A DNA stretch of 64,000 bases from Sphingomonas endophytica. Lineage in GTDB: Bacteria; Pseudomonadota; Alphaproteobacteria; Sphingomonadales; Sphingomonadaceae. Below, piece after piece: positions 54,346-64,000 of the stretch; position 1 is the stretch's first letter; the number at the start of each line of letters is the position of its first letter. The DNA lies in NCBI RefSeq assembly GCF_001476895.1, contig NZ_LDTB01000045.1, positions 1 through 64,000 on the forward strand, read 5' to 3'. The translations under genes were made by a program, and so were the position numbers. Under the pieces are notes generated by a model, which ran no database searches, was not told the origin of the DNA, and was given only the letters and a program-made list of their open reading frames with translations.

Positions 54346-54565
54346 TTACCCCTCCCTGACAACACATGTCGCTCTTTCCATATATGAGAGCGCATTCTGG
54401 TTCAGGCAACAATCATTTCCGGATGGCCTCCCCAAGCATCAGTCGCTTCACGCCAAAGCCGATTGTGACAAAATATTGAAAAGGTTGATGAAGGTTATAC
54501 GGGTCGCTTGACTAACTATCACCGGCGCATATGCTTTTTCATATAAGCAAACGACGGAGACGGGG
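54346..54565. promoter_or_regulatory. AT-rich divergent control region of the sugar locus
   Basis: 220 bp between the two operon arms, much AT-richer than the flanks. It contains the palindromes CATATATG (in CTTTCCATATATGAGAG) and GCATATGC followed by TTTTTCATATAAGC near 54529-54551. These are plausible operators for the IclR protein of the locus and lie near each divergent start. No promoter hexamers can be assigned with confidence. Confidence 0.5.
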
Positions 54566-57046
54566 ATGGGGACGCGGTTTACCCGGCGAACGGTGTTGCA
54601 GGCGGGTGCCGCCGCGACCGCCGCCAGTGGCGTGGATGCCCTGCCGCTGCGTGCCCGGCCCCCGCGCGACGGCGAGGCGCACCGTTTGTGGTTCGACACG
54701 CCCGCCACGCGCTGGGTCGATGGACTGCCGGTCGGCAACGGCCGGCTCGGCGCGATGGTGCGGGGCGCCACCGACCGGGAGGTGGTGTCGCTGAACGACG
54801 ACACGCTCTGGTCGGGATATCCCACCGCCAACGCCAATCCGGATGCTCCCGCCCGGCTGCCCGGCACACGCGCCGCCGCGCTGGCGGGTGATTTCCGCAC
54901 CGCCAACGAGCGGGCGAAGGACTTGCAGGGGCCGTTCTCGCAAAGCTACGCGCCGCTTGGCGACCTGGTGATCGCGCTGCGTCATCGCGGCGCGATCGGG
55001 CAGTATCGGCGCGCGCTGGATCTGGATCAGGCGGTCGCCAGCGTGACCTACACCGCCGATGGCACCCGCTATCGCCGCGAGGTGTTCGCCTCCCACCCCG
55101 CGCAACTGATCGTCGTGCGGCTGAGCGCGGAGGGCGGAACGATCGACGCCGACCTGTCGCTCGCCACCGCGCTGCGCGGCGACGGCACCGCCGGCGAGGG
55201 CAGGCTGGTGCTGCGCGGCAAGGCGCCGGCGGCGGCGGCGCCCAACTATCGCGACGTGCCCGACCCGATCGTCTATGACGATGCGCCGGGCAAGGGCATG
55301 GCGTTCGCCGCGATCGTCGATGTCACCACCGAGGGCGGGCGCGCGACGGTCGACGGCACGGTCATGCAGATTCGCGATGCGCGCCATGTCGAGCTGCGCA
55401 TCGCCGCCGCGACCGGATTTCGCGGTGTCGACCGATCGCCGGACCTGTCGCCCGAAGCGGTCGAGGCGAAGGCGGCGGCGGTGCTCGCGGCGGCGCGCGG
55501 CACCGATGTCGGCGCGTTACGCGCGGCGCATGTCGCCGACCACCAACGCCTCTATCGGCGCGCGGCGCTGCGGCTCGACGGCGCTCGCCCCGGCACCACC
55601 GCCGCGCGCCGCGCCGGCAATGCGACACGCACCGATCCGGCGCTTGCCGCGCTGCTGTTCCACTTCGGGCGCTATCTGCTGATCGCCGGTTCGCGTCCCG
55701 GTACGCAGCCGGCGAACCTGCAAGGCATCTGGAATGCCGAGGTGCGCCCGCCGTGGAGCAGCAACCACACCACCAACATCAACACCCAGATGAACTATTG
55801 GCCGGCGGAGGTCGCCAACCTGGCCGACTGTCATACGCCGCTGTTCGACTGGCTCGATCATGTCGCGCGGCGCGGCACGACCGTCGCGCGCGGCTATTAC
55901 GGGATGCCGGGCTGGTGCCTGCACCATAACAGCGACCTATGGGCGATGGCCAATCCGGTCGGCGAGCGGGACAGCAACCCCGTCTGGGCCAACTGGCCGA
56001 TGGGCGGCGCCTGGCTGATGCAGCACGTCTGGCAGCATTATGCCTTCGGCGGCGACCTGACCTTCCTGCGCGCGCGCGCCTGGCCGCTGATGCGCGGCGC
56101 GGCGGAATTCTGCGCGGCGTGGCTGGTCGCGGACCCGGCCAGCGGCCGGCTGACCACCGCGCCGTCCGTATCGCCCGAAAACGAGTTCATCGCGCCCGAC
56201 GGCAAACCGGCCGCGATCAGCGCCGGCTGCACCATGGATCTGGCGCTGACCCGGGAGCTGTTCGCGAATTGCATCGCGGCCAGCGCGCTCCTGAACGGCG
56301 ATGACGCCTTCGCCACGCGACTGCGCGGGCTGGTCGAGCGGCTGGAGCCGTACCGGATCGGGCGCTACGGCCAGCTTCAGGAATGGTCGCGCGATTTCGC
56401 GGAGGCCGAACCCGGCCACCGCCACATCTCGCACCTGTATCCGCTGTATCCGGGCGACCAATTCACCCCGCGCCGCACGCCGGAATGGGCGCAGGCGGCC
56501 GCGACGTCGATGCAGCGGCGCGAGGACAACGGCGGCGGCGCGACCGGGTGGAGCCGCGCGTGGGCGACCTGCATCTGGGCGCGCATGGGCGACGGCGCGC
56601 GCGCCGGCCGCTCGATCGACACCTTCTTCCAGAGCAGCACGCTCGACAATCTGTTCGACACCCACCCGTCGAACAAGGGACCGATCTTCCAGATCGACGG
56701 CAATTTCGGGATCACCGCCGCGATCGCCGAAATGCTGCTGCAAAGCCATGACGGGGCGATCGCGCTGCTGCCCGCGCTGCCGCCGGCGTGGCGCAACGGC
56801 GAGGCGTCGGGACTACGCGCACGCGGCGGGATCACCGTCGATCAACGCTGGTCGAACGGACGGCTGGAGGAAGCGCAGCTGTCCTTCGCCAGCGCCGGCA
56901 CGCCATTGATCCGTCTGCCGGCCGACGTGCGGCTGCGTACCGCCACGCGCGGCGGCGCGGCGGTGGCCGCGCGCGGCGAGCGCGACGGCATCCGCCTGAC
57001 CGGCGCGGCCGGGGACCGCATCATCCTGCGCATCGGCGCGGCCTGA
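54566..57046 (+). CDS. GH95 alpha-L-fucosidase / alpha-L-galactosidase, Tat-exported
   Basis: 826-aa glycoside hydrolase of family 95, inverting. Twin-arginine signal [18 protein letters not shown]. The N-terminal domain has [12 protein letters not shown] and [11 protein letters not shown]; the catalytic barrel has the paired Asn of [16 protein letters not shown] and the Glu of SVSPENEF, matching the general base Asn pair and acid Glu of bifidobacterial AfcA. Also [17 protein letters not shown] and [14 protein letters not shown]. Removes terminal L-fucose or L-galactose in the periplasm. Start ATG 54566. Confidence 0.95.
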   Translation: MGTRFTRRTVLQAGAAATAASGVDALPLRARPPRDGEAHRLWFDTPATRWVDGLPVGNGRLGAMVRGATDREVVSLNDDTLWSGYPTANANPDAPARLPGTRAAALAGDFRTANERAKDLQGPFSQSYAPLGDLVIALRHRGAIGQYRRALDLDQAVASVTYTADGTRYRREVFASHPAQLIVVRLSAEGGTIDADLSLATALRGDGTAGEGRLVLRGKAPAAAAPNYRDVPDPIVYDDAPGKGMAFAAIVDVTTEGGRATVDGTVMQIRDARHVELRIAAATGFRGVDRSPDLSPEAVEAKAAAVLAAARGTDVGALRAAHVADHQRLYRRAALRLDGARPGTTAARRAGNATRTDPALAALLFHFGRYLLIAGSRPGTQPANLQGIWNAEVRPPWSSNHTTNINTQMNYWPAEVANLADCHTPLFDWLDHVARRGTTVARGYYGMPGWCLHHNSDLWAMANPVGERDSNPVWANWPMGGAWLMQHVWQHYAFGGDLTFLRARAWPLMRGAAEFCAAWLVADPASGRLTTAPSVSPENEFIAPDGKPAAISAGCTMDLALTRELFANCIAASALLNGDDAFATRLRGLVERLEPYRIGRYGQLQEWSRDFAEAEPGHRHISHLYPLYPGDQFTPRRTPEWAQAAATSMQRREDNGGGATGWSRAWATCIWARMGDGARAGRSIDTFFQSSTLDNLFDTHPSNKGPIFQIDGNFGITAAIAEMLLQSHDGAIALLPALPPAWRNGEASGLRARGGITVDQRWSNGRLEEAQLSFASAGTPLIRLPADVRLRTATRGGAAVAARGERDGIRLTGAAGDRIILRIGAA

Positions 57047-57069
57047 CACGCACGCATCATCATCGCCGA

Positions 57070-57089
57070 CGCCGTCGAAAAGGACGGCG
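57070..57089 (+). terminator. Hairpin between GH95 and receptor genes
   Basis: A 7-bp perfect stem (57070-57076 with 57083-57089) around GAAAAG. No T-run. It may attenuate or stabilise within the operon rather than stop transcription. Confidence 0.35.
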
Positions 57090-57111
57090 CGGCTCTTCGG
57101 GGAGAGAGACC

Positions 57112-59826
57112 ATGTCGTCACGTTCCATTCTGGCCGCCGCGAGCTCGTGCCTGGCCTTATGCCTCGCCGACGCGGCCATGGCGCAGACGGTGCCCGCCGC
57201 CACGCCCGACAACGAGGTGGCCACGGCCGGCGAGGATATCGTCGTCACCGGCATCCGGCGCAGCCTTGCCGACGCCACCGCGCTGAAGCGCAACAACATC
57301 GGCATCGTCGATGCGATCTCCTCCGAGGATATCGGCCGCTTCCCCGACCAGAACCTCGCCGAATCGCTCCAGCGCGTGACCGGCGTGCAGATCACCCGCA
57401 ACAAGGGCGAAGGCAGCCGTGTGGCGCTGCGCGGACTGGGGCCCAACTTCACCCAGACGCAATATAACGGCCGACAGATCGCGACGCCGGGCGGCGGGCG
57501 CAGCTTCTCCTTCACCTCGCTGTCGTCGGACTTCGTAAGCGCGGTGGAGGTCATCAAGTCGCCCAGCGCAGAACAGGTGGAAGGCGGGCTGGCCGGCACG
57601 GTCAACGTCCGCGTCGCCCGCCCGCTGGACGCCGGGCGCGACGTGGTGGCGATCACCGCGGAGGGTATCTACGAGGAGAACCCGAACCGCGTGACGCCGC
57701 ACGCCTCGCTGTTCGTCAACAAGATCATCAGCGACACGTTCGGCGCGAGCTTCGGCTTCAACTATGAAAAGCGGCGCGTGCTGTCGGCCGGCTATCTGGG
57801 GTACGGCGCGGAAAACGGCGTGGAGGCGCGGCGCAATCCGCCGCTCGACTATAATCTGGATGGCGATTTCGCCGACCAGTATCGCTTCATCCACACCACC
57901 AATCTGGTCGCGCAGGACGGCAAGTTCGAGCGTGCGACGATGATCGGCGGGTTGCAGTTCAAGCCGTCCGACACGCTCAACTTCTATGTCGACGGCTTCT
58001 TCTCGGACTTCAAGGATTACTCGATCTACAACGAGCATCAGGTCCGTTTCACCAATATCCAGGGGCCGGGTGCCGGCATCGCCGGCAGCACGGTGGCGGA
58101 CGGCTATCTGACGGCGCTGGACGCGAACGGCGTCGATCACCGCGCCGACACGCGCCCGATCGACACGCACGACGAATTGTTCAGCGGCGCGCTCGGCGGG
58201 ATCTGGACGCTCGACCGGTTGAAGGTATCGACCGAATTCACCTTCTCCAAGGCGCGGCGGACCGCGACCAACTACGGCTTCGCGATCAATTCGCGCGCGC
58301 GGGTCGGATACGACACCAACGGCGATCTCGGTCGCGAACCGACCGTGACCTTCGCGCGCGGCTACGACCCGCTCGATCCCTCGACCTACAACCTGCTCGC
58401 GGTCGGCGGCACGTACCGGGCGCCCAGCATCGACCGCAATTATGACGGACGGCTCGACGTGGCGCGCGACGTCGACTGGGGCGGCGCGTCGCTGGTCCTG
58501 AAAGCGGGCGGCATGTTCGCCAATCGCCGCAGCCAGTTCAGCTCGCGCACCTTCAACCTGACCTCGCAGCAGGTCGCGACCGCTCTGGGACAGGCTTACA
58601 ATCCGACGATCGAGGGCGGCAGCACGTCGGCGGCGCCGATCCTGGCGGAGGTGAACTATTCCAAGTTCGTGCAGGAATCGCTGGGCCGCTATCTCGCGCC
58701 GAATCTGAACGCCTTCTTCGACCGTATCCCGCTCGACACGATGCTGTCGCTGGCCCCGCCGCAGACGCAGCTCGCCAACGACTTCACCGTCACCGAACGC
58801 TCCTATGCCGCCTACGCGCAGATGGACATCCGCGCGCTCGACGATCGCTTCACCGGCAATGTCGGGCTGCGCTACGTCCGCACCGACCAGACGTCGGCGG
58901 GCTATGCCGCCGACCTGTCGTCGCTGCTGGTGCGGCGCGGGGGGATCATCACCGTCGTCCAACGCACCACGCCGGTGTCGATCGACAACAGCTATGGCGA
59001 ATGGCTGCCGAGCGTGAACCTGTCCTACGACCTGACGCCGCAATTGAAGGTGCGCGGCGCGGTGGCGCGGACGATGACGCGCCCCGATATCGGCCTGTTG
59101 TCGCCGACGCTGAGCGTCGATGCCAACACCAGCACGATGAGCGCGCGCAATCCGAACCTGCGCCCCTACGTCTCCAACCAGATCGACCTGTCGCTGGAAT
59201 ATTATTTCAGCGGCTCTGGGCTGCTGTCGGCGGCGGTCTTCTACAAGGACGTCGACAATTTCATCGTCAATTCCGCCACCTCGGTCACGCAGACGGTGCA
59301 GCTGGAGGAAGGCGGCAGCCGCCAGCAAGTGTTCCTGCTGCGCCAGCCGCGCAATGGATCGAGCAGCAAGATCAAGGGCTTCGAACTGGGCGCGCAGGTG
59401 CCGTTCACCTTCCTGCCCGGCCCGTTCGATGGCCTGGGCGTGTTGGGGAATTTCACCTATCTCGATCTCGGCGACGTGGTGGTGACGCAGGGACAGCCGG
59501 CGATCCCGATCTCGGGCGCGTCGACGCGCAGCTACAACATCGCGGGCTATTACGAGAAGGCGGGCTTTGGCATCCGCGCGTCGTACAATTACCGCAACGG
59601 CTTCGTGAACGACCCGATCAGCACCTTCGGCGACGGCGACTATCAGCGCGCCTACGGCCAGCTCGACATTTCGGCGAGCTACGACATCAACCGCATGATC
59701 ACGCTGAACGCCGACATCACCAATGCGACGAACGCGAAGATCTATAACGACACCGGTGTCGGGCTGCTGCGCGGGGTGGTCGACAACGGTCGCCGCGTGA
59801 CCGCCGGCGTGCGGGTGCGGTTCTGA
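57112..59826 (+). CDS. TonB-dependent receptor
   Basis: 904-aa outer-membrane active transporter. Signal peptide ending AAMAQ, plug domain with EDIVVTGIRRSLADATALKRN, DIGRFPDQNLAESLQRVTGVQI and SRVALRGLGPNFTQTQYNGR, then a large beta-barrel ending in Phe (GVRVRF). Of the oligosaccharide-receptor type common in sphingomonads and xanthomonads. Follows GH95, so it likely imports the fucosylated or galactosylated oligosaccharides for the enzyme. Confidence 0.95.
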   Translation: MSSRSILAAASSCLALCLADAAMAQTVPAATPDNEVATAGEDIVVTGIRRSLADATALKRNNIGIVDAISSEDIGRFPDQNLAESLQRVTGVQITRNKGEGSRVALRGLGPNFTQTQYNGRQIATPGGGRSFSFTSLSSDFVSAVEVIKSPSAEQVEGGLAGTVNVRVARPLDAGRDVVAITAEGIYEENPNRVTPHASLFVNKIISDTFGASFGFNYEKRRVLSAGYLGYGAENGVEARRNPPLDYNLDGDFADQYRFIHTTNLVAQDGKFERATMIGGLQFKPSDTLNFYVDGFFSDFKDYSIYNEHQVRFTNIQGPGAGIAGSTVADGYLTALDANGVDHRADTRPIDTHDELFSGALGGIWTLDRLKVSTEFTFSKARRTATNYGFAINSRARVGYDTNGDLGREPTVTFARGYDPLDPSTYNLLAVGGTYRAPSIDRNYDGRLDVARDVDWGGASLVLKAGGMFANRRSQFSSRTFNLTSQQVATALGQAYNPTIEGGSTSAAPILAEVNYSKFVQESLGRYLAPNLNAFFDRIPLDTMLSLAPPQTQLANDFTVTERSYAAYAQMDIRALDDRFTGNVGLRYVRTDQTSAGYAADLSSLLVRRGGIITVVQRTTPVSIDNSYGEWLPSVNLSYDLTPQLKVRGAVARTMTRPDIGLLSPTLSVDANTSTMSARNPNLRPYVSNQIDLSLEYYFSGSGLLSAAVFYKDVDNFIVNSATSVTQTVQLEEGGSRQQVFLLRQPRNGSSSKIKGFELGAQVPFTFLPGPFDGLGVLGNFTYLDLGDVVVTQGQPAIPISGASTRSYNIAGYYEKAGFGIRASYNYRNGFVNDPISTFGDGDYQRAYGQLDISASYDINRMITLNADITNATNAKIYNDTGVGLLRGVVDNGRRVTAGVRVRF

Positions 59827-59873
59827 CGCGCTCGCACTCCCCCTTTCCGACCCGCCCCCTCACCTCACTCTCT

Positions 59874-59985
59874 CCCGTCGCCCCGGCGAAAGCCGGGGTC
59901 CAGTCGGGAAGGCCGTCGTAACGGCACGACATCGCTGGTTACTATCCTCCCGGAACTGGACCCCGGCTTTCGCCGGGGTGACGGG
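59874..59985. repeat. REP-like nested inverted repeat
   Basis: Two 31-bp arms (59874-59904 and 59955-59985) are inverted copies with one mismatch, separated by 50 bp. Each arm contains its own palindrome CCCCGGCGAAAGCCGGGG. It lies between the convergent receptor and DUF885 genes and could form a large hairpin that ends both transcripts. The element resembles dispersed REP/BIME-type repeats; a worn copy may be at 4366-4452. The rest of 59827-60047 holds no gene. Confidence 0.8.
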
Positions 59986-60047
59986 CGTGGAGGGTGACGG
60001 ATAGTTGAGGGAGTGACGGCGAAGAAGTGGCGCGGCCGCAGCCCCCC

Positions 60048-61853
60048 TCACCCCATTCGTTCGCGCACCACGCGCTCCAGCACCGTCAGCGGCATCGCGC
60101 CCAGCGTCAGGACGCGGTGGAACGCCTTCGGATCCCAGCCTGCCCCGGCCTTGCGCTTCGCCTCGTCGCGCAGCCGCGTCCAGACGGTATGCCCGATCTT
60201 GTAGCTGCACGCCTGCCCCGGCCAGACGGTATAGCGATCGATCTCGCCCTGGCTGCGGCCGCGCGCGATGCCGGTGGTGGCGATCAGATAATCGGTCGCC
60301 TTCTCGCGACTCCAGCGTTTGACGTGCATACCGGAATCCACGACCAGCCGCGTCGCGCGGAACAGCAGGGATTGCAGATAGCCGACCTGCCCCAGCGGAT
60401 CGCCCTCGTACATTCCCATCTCGTCGGCCAGCTGCTCCGAATAGAGCGCCCAGCCCTCCGAATAGCCCGAATAGAAGCCGCGCCGGCGGATCAGCGGAAT
60501 GTCCTGGCTCTCCAGCGCGGACATCACCTGCAGATGATGCCCCGGCACCGCCTCGTGATAGCTGAGCGTCGCCAGCCCGAACTTCGGGCGATCGAACGTG
60601 TCGCGCAGGTTGATGAAGTAGATCGCCGGGCGCGTCCCGTCGAGCGAGGCGGACTGGTAATAGCCGCCCGGCGCGCCGGCCTGGATCGCCTCCGGCACGC
60701 GCCGCACCTCGACGGGTGCGCGCGGCAGGATCGCGAACTGCTCCGGCAGCCGCTTGGTCATCGCCGCCACCTGCGCGCGGAGTTGCTCCAGCAGTGCCTC
60801 GCGGCCCGGATCGGTGTTGGGATAGAGCTGGTCCGGGCGCCTGTTGAGCGCGACCAGTCGTTCGCCGACGGTCCCTTGCGTCATCCCCTGCGCGCGCAGG
60901 ATGCCGTCGATCCGCGCGCCGATCTCCGCGACCTGCGCCAGCCCGAGCCGGTGGATCTCGTCGCCGGTCAACTCGGTCGTGGTCGCCGCGCTCGCCGCCG
61001 CGGCATAATAAGCCGCACCGTCCGGCAGGCGCCACACGCCCGCGTCGTGCACCGCCCGCCCGCGCAATTCCGTCACCAGCGCGCGCTGCCGGTCCAGCGC
61101 CGGGAAGACGCGCTCGGCGACCAGCGTCGCCGCCGCCTCGGCGCGGTCGGCGGGCAGGTCGGCCGCCTTCAGCTTGGCAGTAAGATCGCTTACCATCCCC
61201 GTCGCCCCGGGCGCTCGGTCGCGCACCGCCGCCAGCTGCTTCAGCGTGGTGTCGAGGATGTAATCGGGTGCGAACACCCCCTTGGCCGCATCCTCGCGCT
61301 GCCGCTCGGTCTCGGCATCGATCACCGCGCCCAGCGCCGCGACGCGGGCGACGTAAGCGTCGGCGTCGGCCGCGTCGCGGATGCGGTGCTGATTGGCGAG
61401 GAAGTCCGGCACGTCGCGATACGCGCCGGTCAATTGCGTCAGCACATAGGGCGCATACCGCCCCGCACTCGCGCCGAACGTATAGCGTTCGCCAGCCAGC
61501 ACCCGCTCCAGGCTGTAGGATACGATATCGTAATCCAGTCGCGCCGCCGGTCCCAGTGCCGCGCGCGGGATCGCGCGAAGCGCCGCCAGTTCGGAGCGCG
61601 CGCGCGCGAACTGGCGCGCCTCGCCCGCCCGGCTCGCATCGCCCAGTCGCGACTTGAGCGCCGCGCGCGCGCCGCTGTCCAGACCCAGCGAGGTCGCCTG
61701 CTCGGGATTGTCGTCCAGCCGCGCATAGAAGAAGCGATCCAGCAGCGCGCGCAACTCGGCATCGCGTGTGCCGGTCGTGGCATCGGCCGTACGCGGCAAT
61801 GCCGCAAGCGCGGCGGCGGACCCGGCGGAGGCAAGAAACTGGCGACGGCGCAT
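60048..61853 (-). CDS. DUF885 family exported zinc hydrolase
   Basis: 601-aa protein with a twin-arginine-like signal (MRRRQFLASAGSAAALAALP). DUF885 marks: DYDIVSYSLERVLAGERY, YFINLRDTFDRPKFGLATL, the zinc motif SYHEAVPGHHLQ (H-E-x3-G-H-H type), GYSEGWALYSEQLADEMGMY and ATTGIARGRSQGEIDRY. Distant from M32-type carboxypeptidases; substrate unknown, probably peptides or dipeptidyl compounds in the periplasm. Confidence 0.9.
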   Translation of the reverse strand: MRRRQFLASAGSAAALAALPRTADATTGTRDAELRALLDRFFYARLDDNPEQATSLGLDSGARAALKSRLGDASRAGEARQFARARSELAALRAIPRAALGPAARLDYDIVSYSLERVLAGERYTFGASAGRYAPYVLTQLTGAYRDVPDFLANQHRIRDAADADAYVARVAALGAVIDAETERQREDAAKGVFAPDYILDTTLKQLAAVRDRAPGATGMVSDLTAKLKAADLPADRAEAAATLVAERVFPALDRQRALVTELRGRAVHDAGVWRLPDGAAYYAAAASAATTTELTGDEIHRLGLAQVAEIGARIDGILRAQGMTQGTVGERLVALNRRPDQLYPNTDPGREALLEQLRAQVAAMTKRLPEQFAILPRAPVEVRRVPEAIQAGAPGGYYQSASLDGTRPAIYFINLRDTFDRPKFGLATLSYHEAVPGHHLQVMSALESQDIPLIRRRGFYSGYSEGWALYSEQLADEMGMYEGDPLGQVGYLQSLLFRATRLVVDSGMHVKRWSREKATDYLIATTGIARGRSQGEIDRYTVWPGQACSYKIGHTVWTRLRDEAKRKAGAGWDPKAFHRVLTLGAMPLTVLERVVRERMG

Positions 61854-61987
61854 GACAACTCCCGATAACGCGAAACGCGGATCAGACTGGCGGCGGCGAC
61901 ATGCTTTGTCGAGCGCGCGCAGTCACTTGGGATTTTTTAGCCCATGGGTGGCGACAAACGCGCCGCGCCTTGCGTAAGGTTACGCGC

Positions 61988-63769
61988 ATGGCGATCGGAC
62001 TGCACAACGAAGGCTTCTCTGACGCACTGGTGGTATTGGGCGCGGCCGGACTGGTGATCCCGGCCTTCGCGCGCTTCCGCATCAGCCCGGTGATCGGGTT
62101 CATCCTGGTGGGGGCGCTGGTCGGCCCGGCGGGGCTGGGCGCGCTCGTCCCCAAGGCGCCATGGCTCTATTATTTCACCATTTCCGATCCCGCCTCGATC
62201 GAGCCGTTCGCCGAGTTCGGGATCGTGCTGCTGCTGTTCTCGATCGGGCTGGAGCTGTCGTTCCGGCGCTTATGGGCGATGCGGCGGCTGGTGTTCGGCA
62301 CCGGGCCGGCGGCGCTGGCGGGTTGCGCGACGCTGATCGGCGTGGCGCTGCATGTCATGGGTCAAAGCTGGGGCGGCGCGGCCGGGCTAGGCCTTGCGCT
62401 CGCCCTGTCCTCGACCGCGCTCGTGCTACCGCTGGTGGGCACGACCAGCCCGGTGGGACGCGGCGCGTTCGCGATCCTGCTGTTCCAGGACCTCGCGCTG
62501 GTGCCGATCATCTTCGCGCTCGGCGCGATGGCCCCGACCGCCAGCGACGAGGGATGGGTCGGCATCGCCGGGGTCGCGCTGCGCGGCGGCCTGACCGTGG
62601 TGGCGATGTATCTGGGCGGCCGGCTGGTCCTGCCGCGCCTGTTCGCGCAGGCGGCGCGAACCAAGAGCCCCGAGCTGTTCCTCGCCGCCTCGCTGCTGGT
62701 CGTCATCGTCGCCAGCGTCGCGACCACCGCCGCCGGCCTGTCGCCGATCGTCGGGGCGTTGCTGGCGGGGCTGCTGATCGCCGAAACCGAATATCATACC
62801 GAGGTCGAGGTGATGACCGCGCCCTTCAAGGGGCTGGCGCTGGGCGTGTTCCTCATCACCGTCGGCATGAGCCTGGACCTTGGTGCGATCCTCGCCAACT
62901 GGGTGCCGCTGCTGACGGCGGTCCTAGGCGTCGTCGCCGGCAAGGCGATCGTCACCTTCCTGCTGCTGCGCGTCGCGAACGCGCGGCCGGGGATCGCGGC
63001 GGAAACGGGCGTGCTGATGGGCAGCCCGTCGGAGACGACGCTGATCGTCCTGGCCACCGCCGCACAGGCGCAGCTCATCACCGCCGCCACCGCCAGTTTC
63101 TGGCAGACCGTCACCGCGATCGGGCTGACGATCACCCCGCTGCTGGCGCTGCTCGGCCGCGTGATCTCGCGCCGAATCGAGGGGCGGACCACCGCGCCGC
63201 CCGACGCGCTCGACCATGCCGAGGGCGAGCGTGCGGTCGTGTTCGGCTTCGGGCGCGTCGGGCGGCTGGTCGCGGACATGCTCGCGCGCCACAAGCAACC
63301 CTATGTCGCGGTCGAGGCCGATATCGACGCGGTGACGCAGGCGCGCAGCGGCGGCTATCCGATCATCTTCGGCGACGTGGCGCGTGCCGAGCTGATCGAC
63401 CGGCTCGACCTTGCCAATGCGCGGATGCTGGTGCTGACGATGGACGAGCCGGTGCTGACCGTCCGCCTGACCAAGCGGCTGCGCGCGGACTTCCCCGACC
63501 TGCCGATCATCGCGCGCGCGCGCGACACGGTGCACGCCGCCGAACTCTACAAGGCCGGGGCGACCGACGCCGTGCCCGAGACGCTGGAAAGCTCCTTGCA
63601 ATTGTCGGAAGCGGTGCTGGTCGATCTGGGCGTTGCGATGGGGCCGGTGATCGCCTCGATCCACGACAAGCGCGAGGAACTGCGCGAGACGATCCGCCGC
63701 ACCGCGATGCTGGACCGCGAACCGCGCATCCGCCGCATCCGCCGCACCGACGAGATCAAGACCGCCTAG
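61988..63769 (+). CDS. CPA2 cation:proton antiporter, KefB/YbaL-like, with TrkA-N domain
   Basis: 593-aa protein. About 12 membrane helices (GFILVGALVGPAGLGALV, FGIVLLLFSIGLELSF, SSTALVLPLVGTTSPVGR, LLFQDLALVPIIFALG) followed by a cytosolic NAD-binding TrkA-N domain (AVVFGFGRVGRLVADMLARH, ...VEADIDAV). Potassium or other monovalent cation efflux coupled to protons, gated by nucleotide. Start ATG 61988 (MAIGLHNEGF). Confidence 0.94.
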   Translation: MAIGLHNEGFSDALVVLGAAGLVIPAFARFRISPVIGFILVGALVGPAGLGALVPKAPWLYYFTISDPASIEPFAEFGIVLLLFSIGLELSFRRLWAMRRLVFGTGPAALAGCATLIGVALHVMGQSWGGAAGLGLALALSSTALVLPLVGTTSPVGRGAFAILLFQDLALVPIIFALGAMAPTASDEGWVGIAGVALRGGLTVVAMYLGGRLVLPRLFAQAARTKSPELFLAASLLVVIVASVATTAAGLSPIVGALLAGLLIAETEYHTEVEVMTAPFKGLALGVFLITVGMSLDLGAILANWVPLLTAVLGVVAGKAIVTFLLLRVANARPGIAAETGVLMGSPSETTLIVLATAAQAQLITAATASFWQTVTAIGLTITPLLALLGRVISRRIEGRTTAPPDALDHAEGERAVVFGFGRVGRLVADMLARHKQPYVAVEADIDAVTQARSGGYPIIFGDVARAELIDRLDLANARMLVLTMDEPVLTVRLTKRLRADFPDLPIIARARDTVHAAELYKAGATDAVPETLESSLQLSEAVLVDLGVAMGPVIASIHDKREELRETIRRTAMLDREPRIRRIRRTDEIKTA

Positions 63770-63827
63770 TCACCCTTGCACGCGCTGGGTCGCGATTTTG
63801 CCGCAGATCGGCGATAGCGAAGGGGAT

Positions 63828-64000
63828 ATGAACCCAACCGAGCTGCGCGTCGCCTTTCTCAGCGGCAATTACAATTATGTGCGCGATGGCGCGAATCAGG
63901 CGCAGAATCTGCTGGTCGGCTATCTGCTCGACCAGGGGGTGAAGGTGCGCGTCTATTCGCCGACCACGCCCACCCCGGCGTTCGAGGCGCGCGGCACCGT
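63828..64000 (+). CDS. Glycosyltransferase, GT4-like (N-terminal part only)
   Basis: 57 codons before the window ends. The start is MNPTELRVAFLSGNYNYVR with a GRDGANQAQ-like loop (VRDGANQAQNLLVGYLLDQG) and VRVYSPTTPTPAFEARGT, which fits the donor-independent first Rossmann strand and loop of GT-B family 4 enzymes. Preceded by AAGGGG. Too short for a substrate call. Confidence 0.65.
   Translation, partial: MNPTELRVAFLSGNYNYVRDGANQAQNLLVGYLLDQGVKVRVYSPTTPTPAFEARGT

Overview
The window is a gene-dense, GC-rich piece of alphaproteobacterial chromosome, most likely from Sphingomonas or a close relative in the Sphingomonadaceae. Pointers are two DsbA-like genes directly upstream of smc, a PEP-CTERM tail of the sphingomonad type, a large TonB-dependent receptor beside a Tat-exported glycosidase, a COQ7-type ubiquinone hydroxylase, and a GGAAC-N17-CGTT promoter of the EcfG general stress type. 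I see no rRNA, tRNA, CRISPR array, transposase or phage gene. The window cuts a serine hydrolase at the left edge and a glycosyltransferase at the right edge.

Layout. 1-7909: serine hydrolase (partial), mutY, a DUF721/DciA-like gene, two thioredoxin-fold proteins and smc. 7854-12390: a GT87-like membrane protein, then a DNA-repair-like cluster of radical SAM protein, hemerythrin and DUF4130-UdgX uracil-DNA glycosylase. 12390-15459: aldo/keto reductase, DedA protein, PEP-CTERM protein and a small exported protein. 15468-21792: a long minus-strand housekeeping run in transcription order proA, nadD, rsfS, rlmH, EnvC-like, CtpA-like, dsbB, coq7. 21832-27114: MsrB, CHAP protein, acyl-CoA dehydrogenase, SDR, a small stress-type gene and a two-gene bestrophin operon. 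27115-39806: Rrf2 regulator, ligA, MFS exporter, ftsH, tilS, cpoB, a RodZ-like gene, ptsP and a dienelactone hydrolase. 39811-44059: GH130-like protein with an SDR, a VOC protein and a DHA2 exporter. 44067-47451: an ECF sigma/anti-sigma pair divergent from a subtilase and a glycine-rich exported protein. 47573-49171: CDF metal transporter and a DsbA-like protein. 49178-59826: a sugar-utilisation locus. 59827-64000: a REP-like inverted repeat, a DUF885 hydrolase, a KefB-type antiporter and the start of a glycosyltransferase.

How genes work together. The sugar locus has two divergent arms around a 220-bp AT-rich region. One arm carries the outer-membrane receptor and a GH95 alpha-L-fucosidase/galactosidase. 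The other carries a Zn-dehydrogenase, FucP-type permease, IclR regulator, fuconolactonase-like hydrolase and a UxaB-like reductase. The enzyme set suggests L-fucose or, more interestingly, L-galactose catabolism. The radical SAM/UdgX cluster and the ECF-subtilase module are the other two units that look like functional systems rather than housekeeping. Most neighbouring genes overlap by ATGA or are a few bases apart, so operon calls are well supported. Convergent pairs are separated by short hairpins or by almost nothing.
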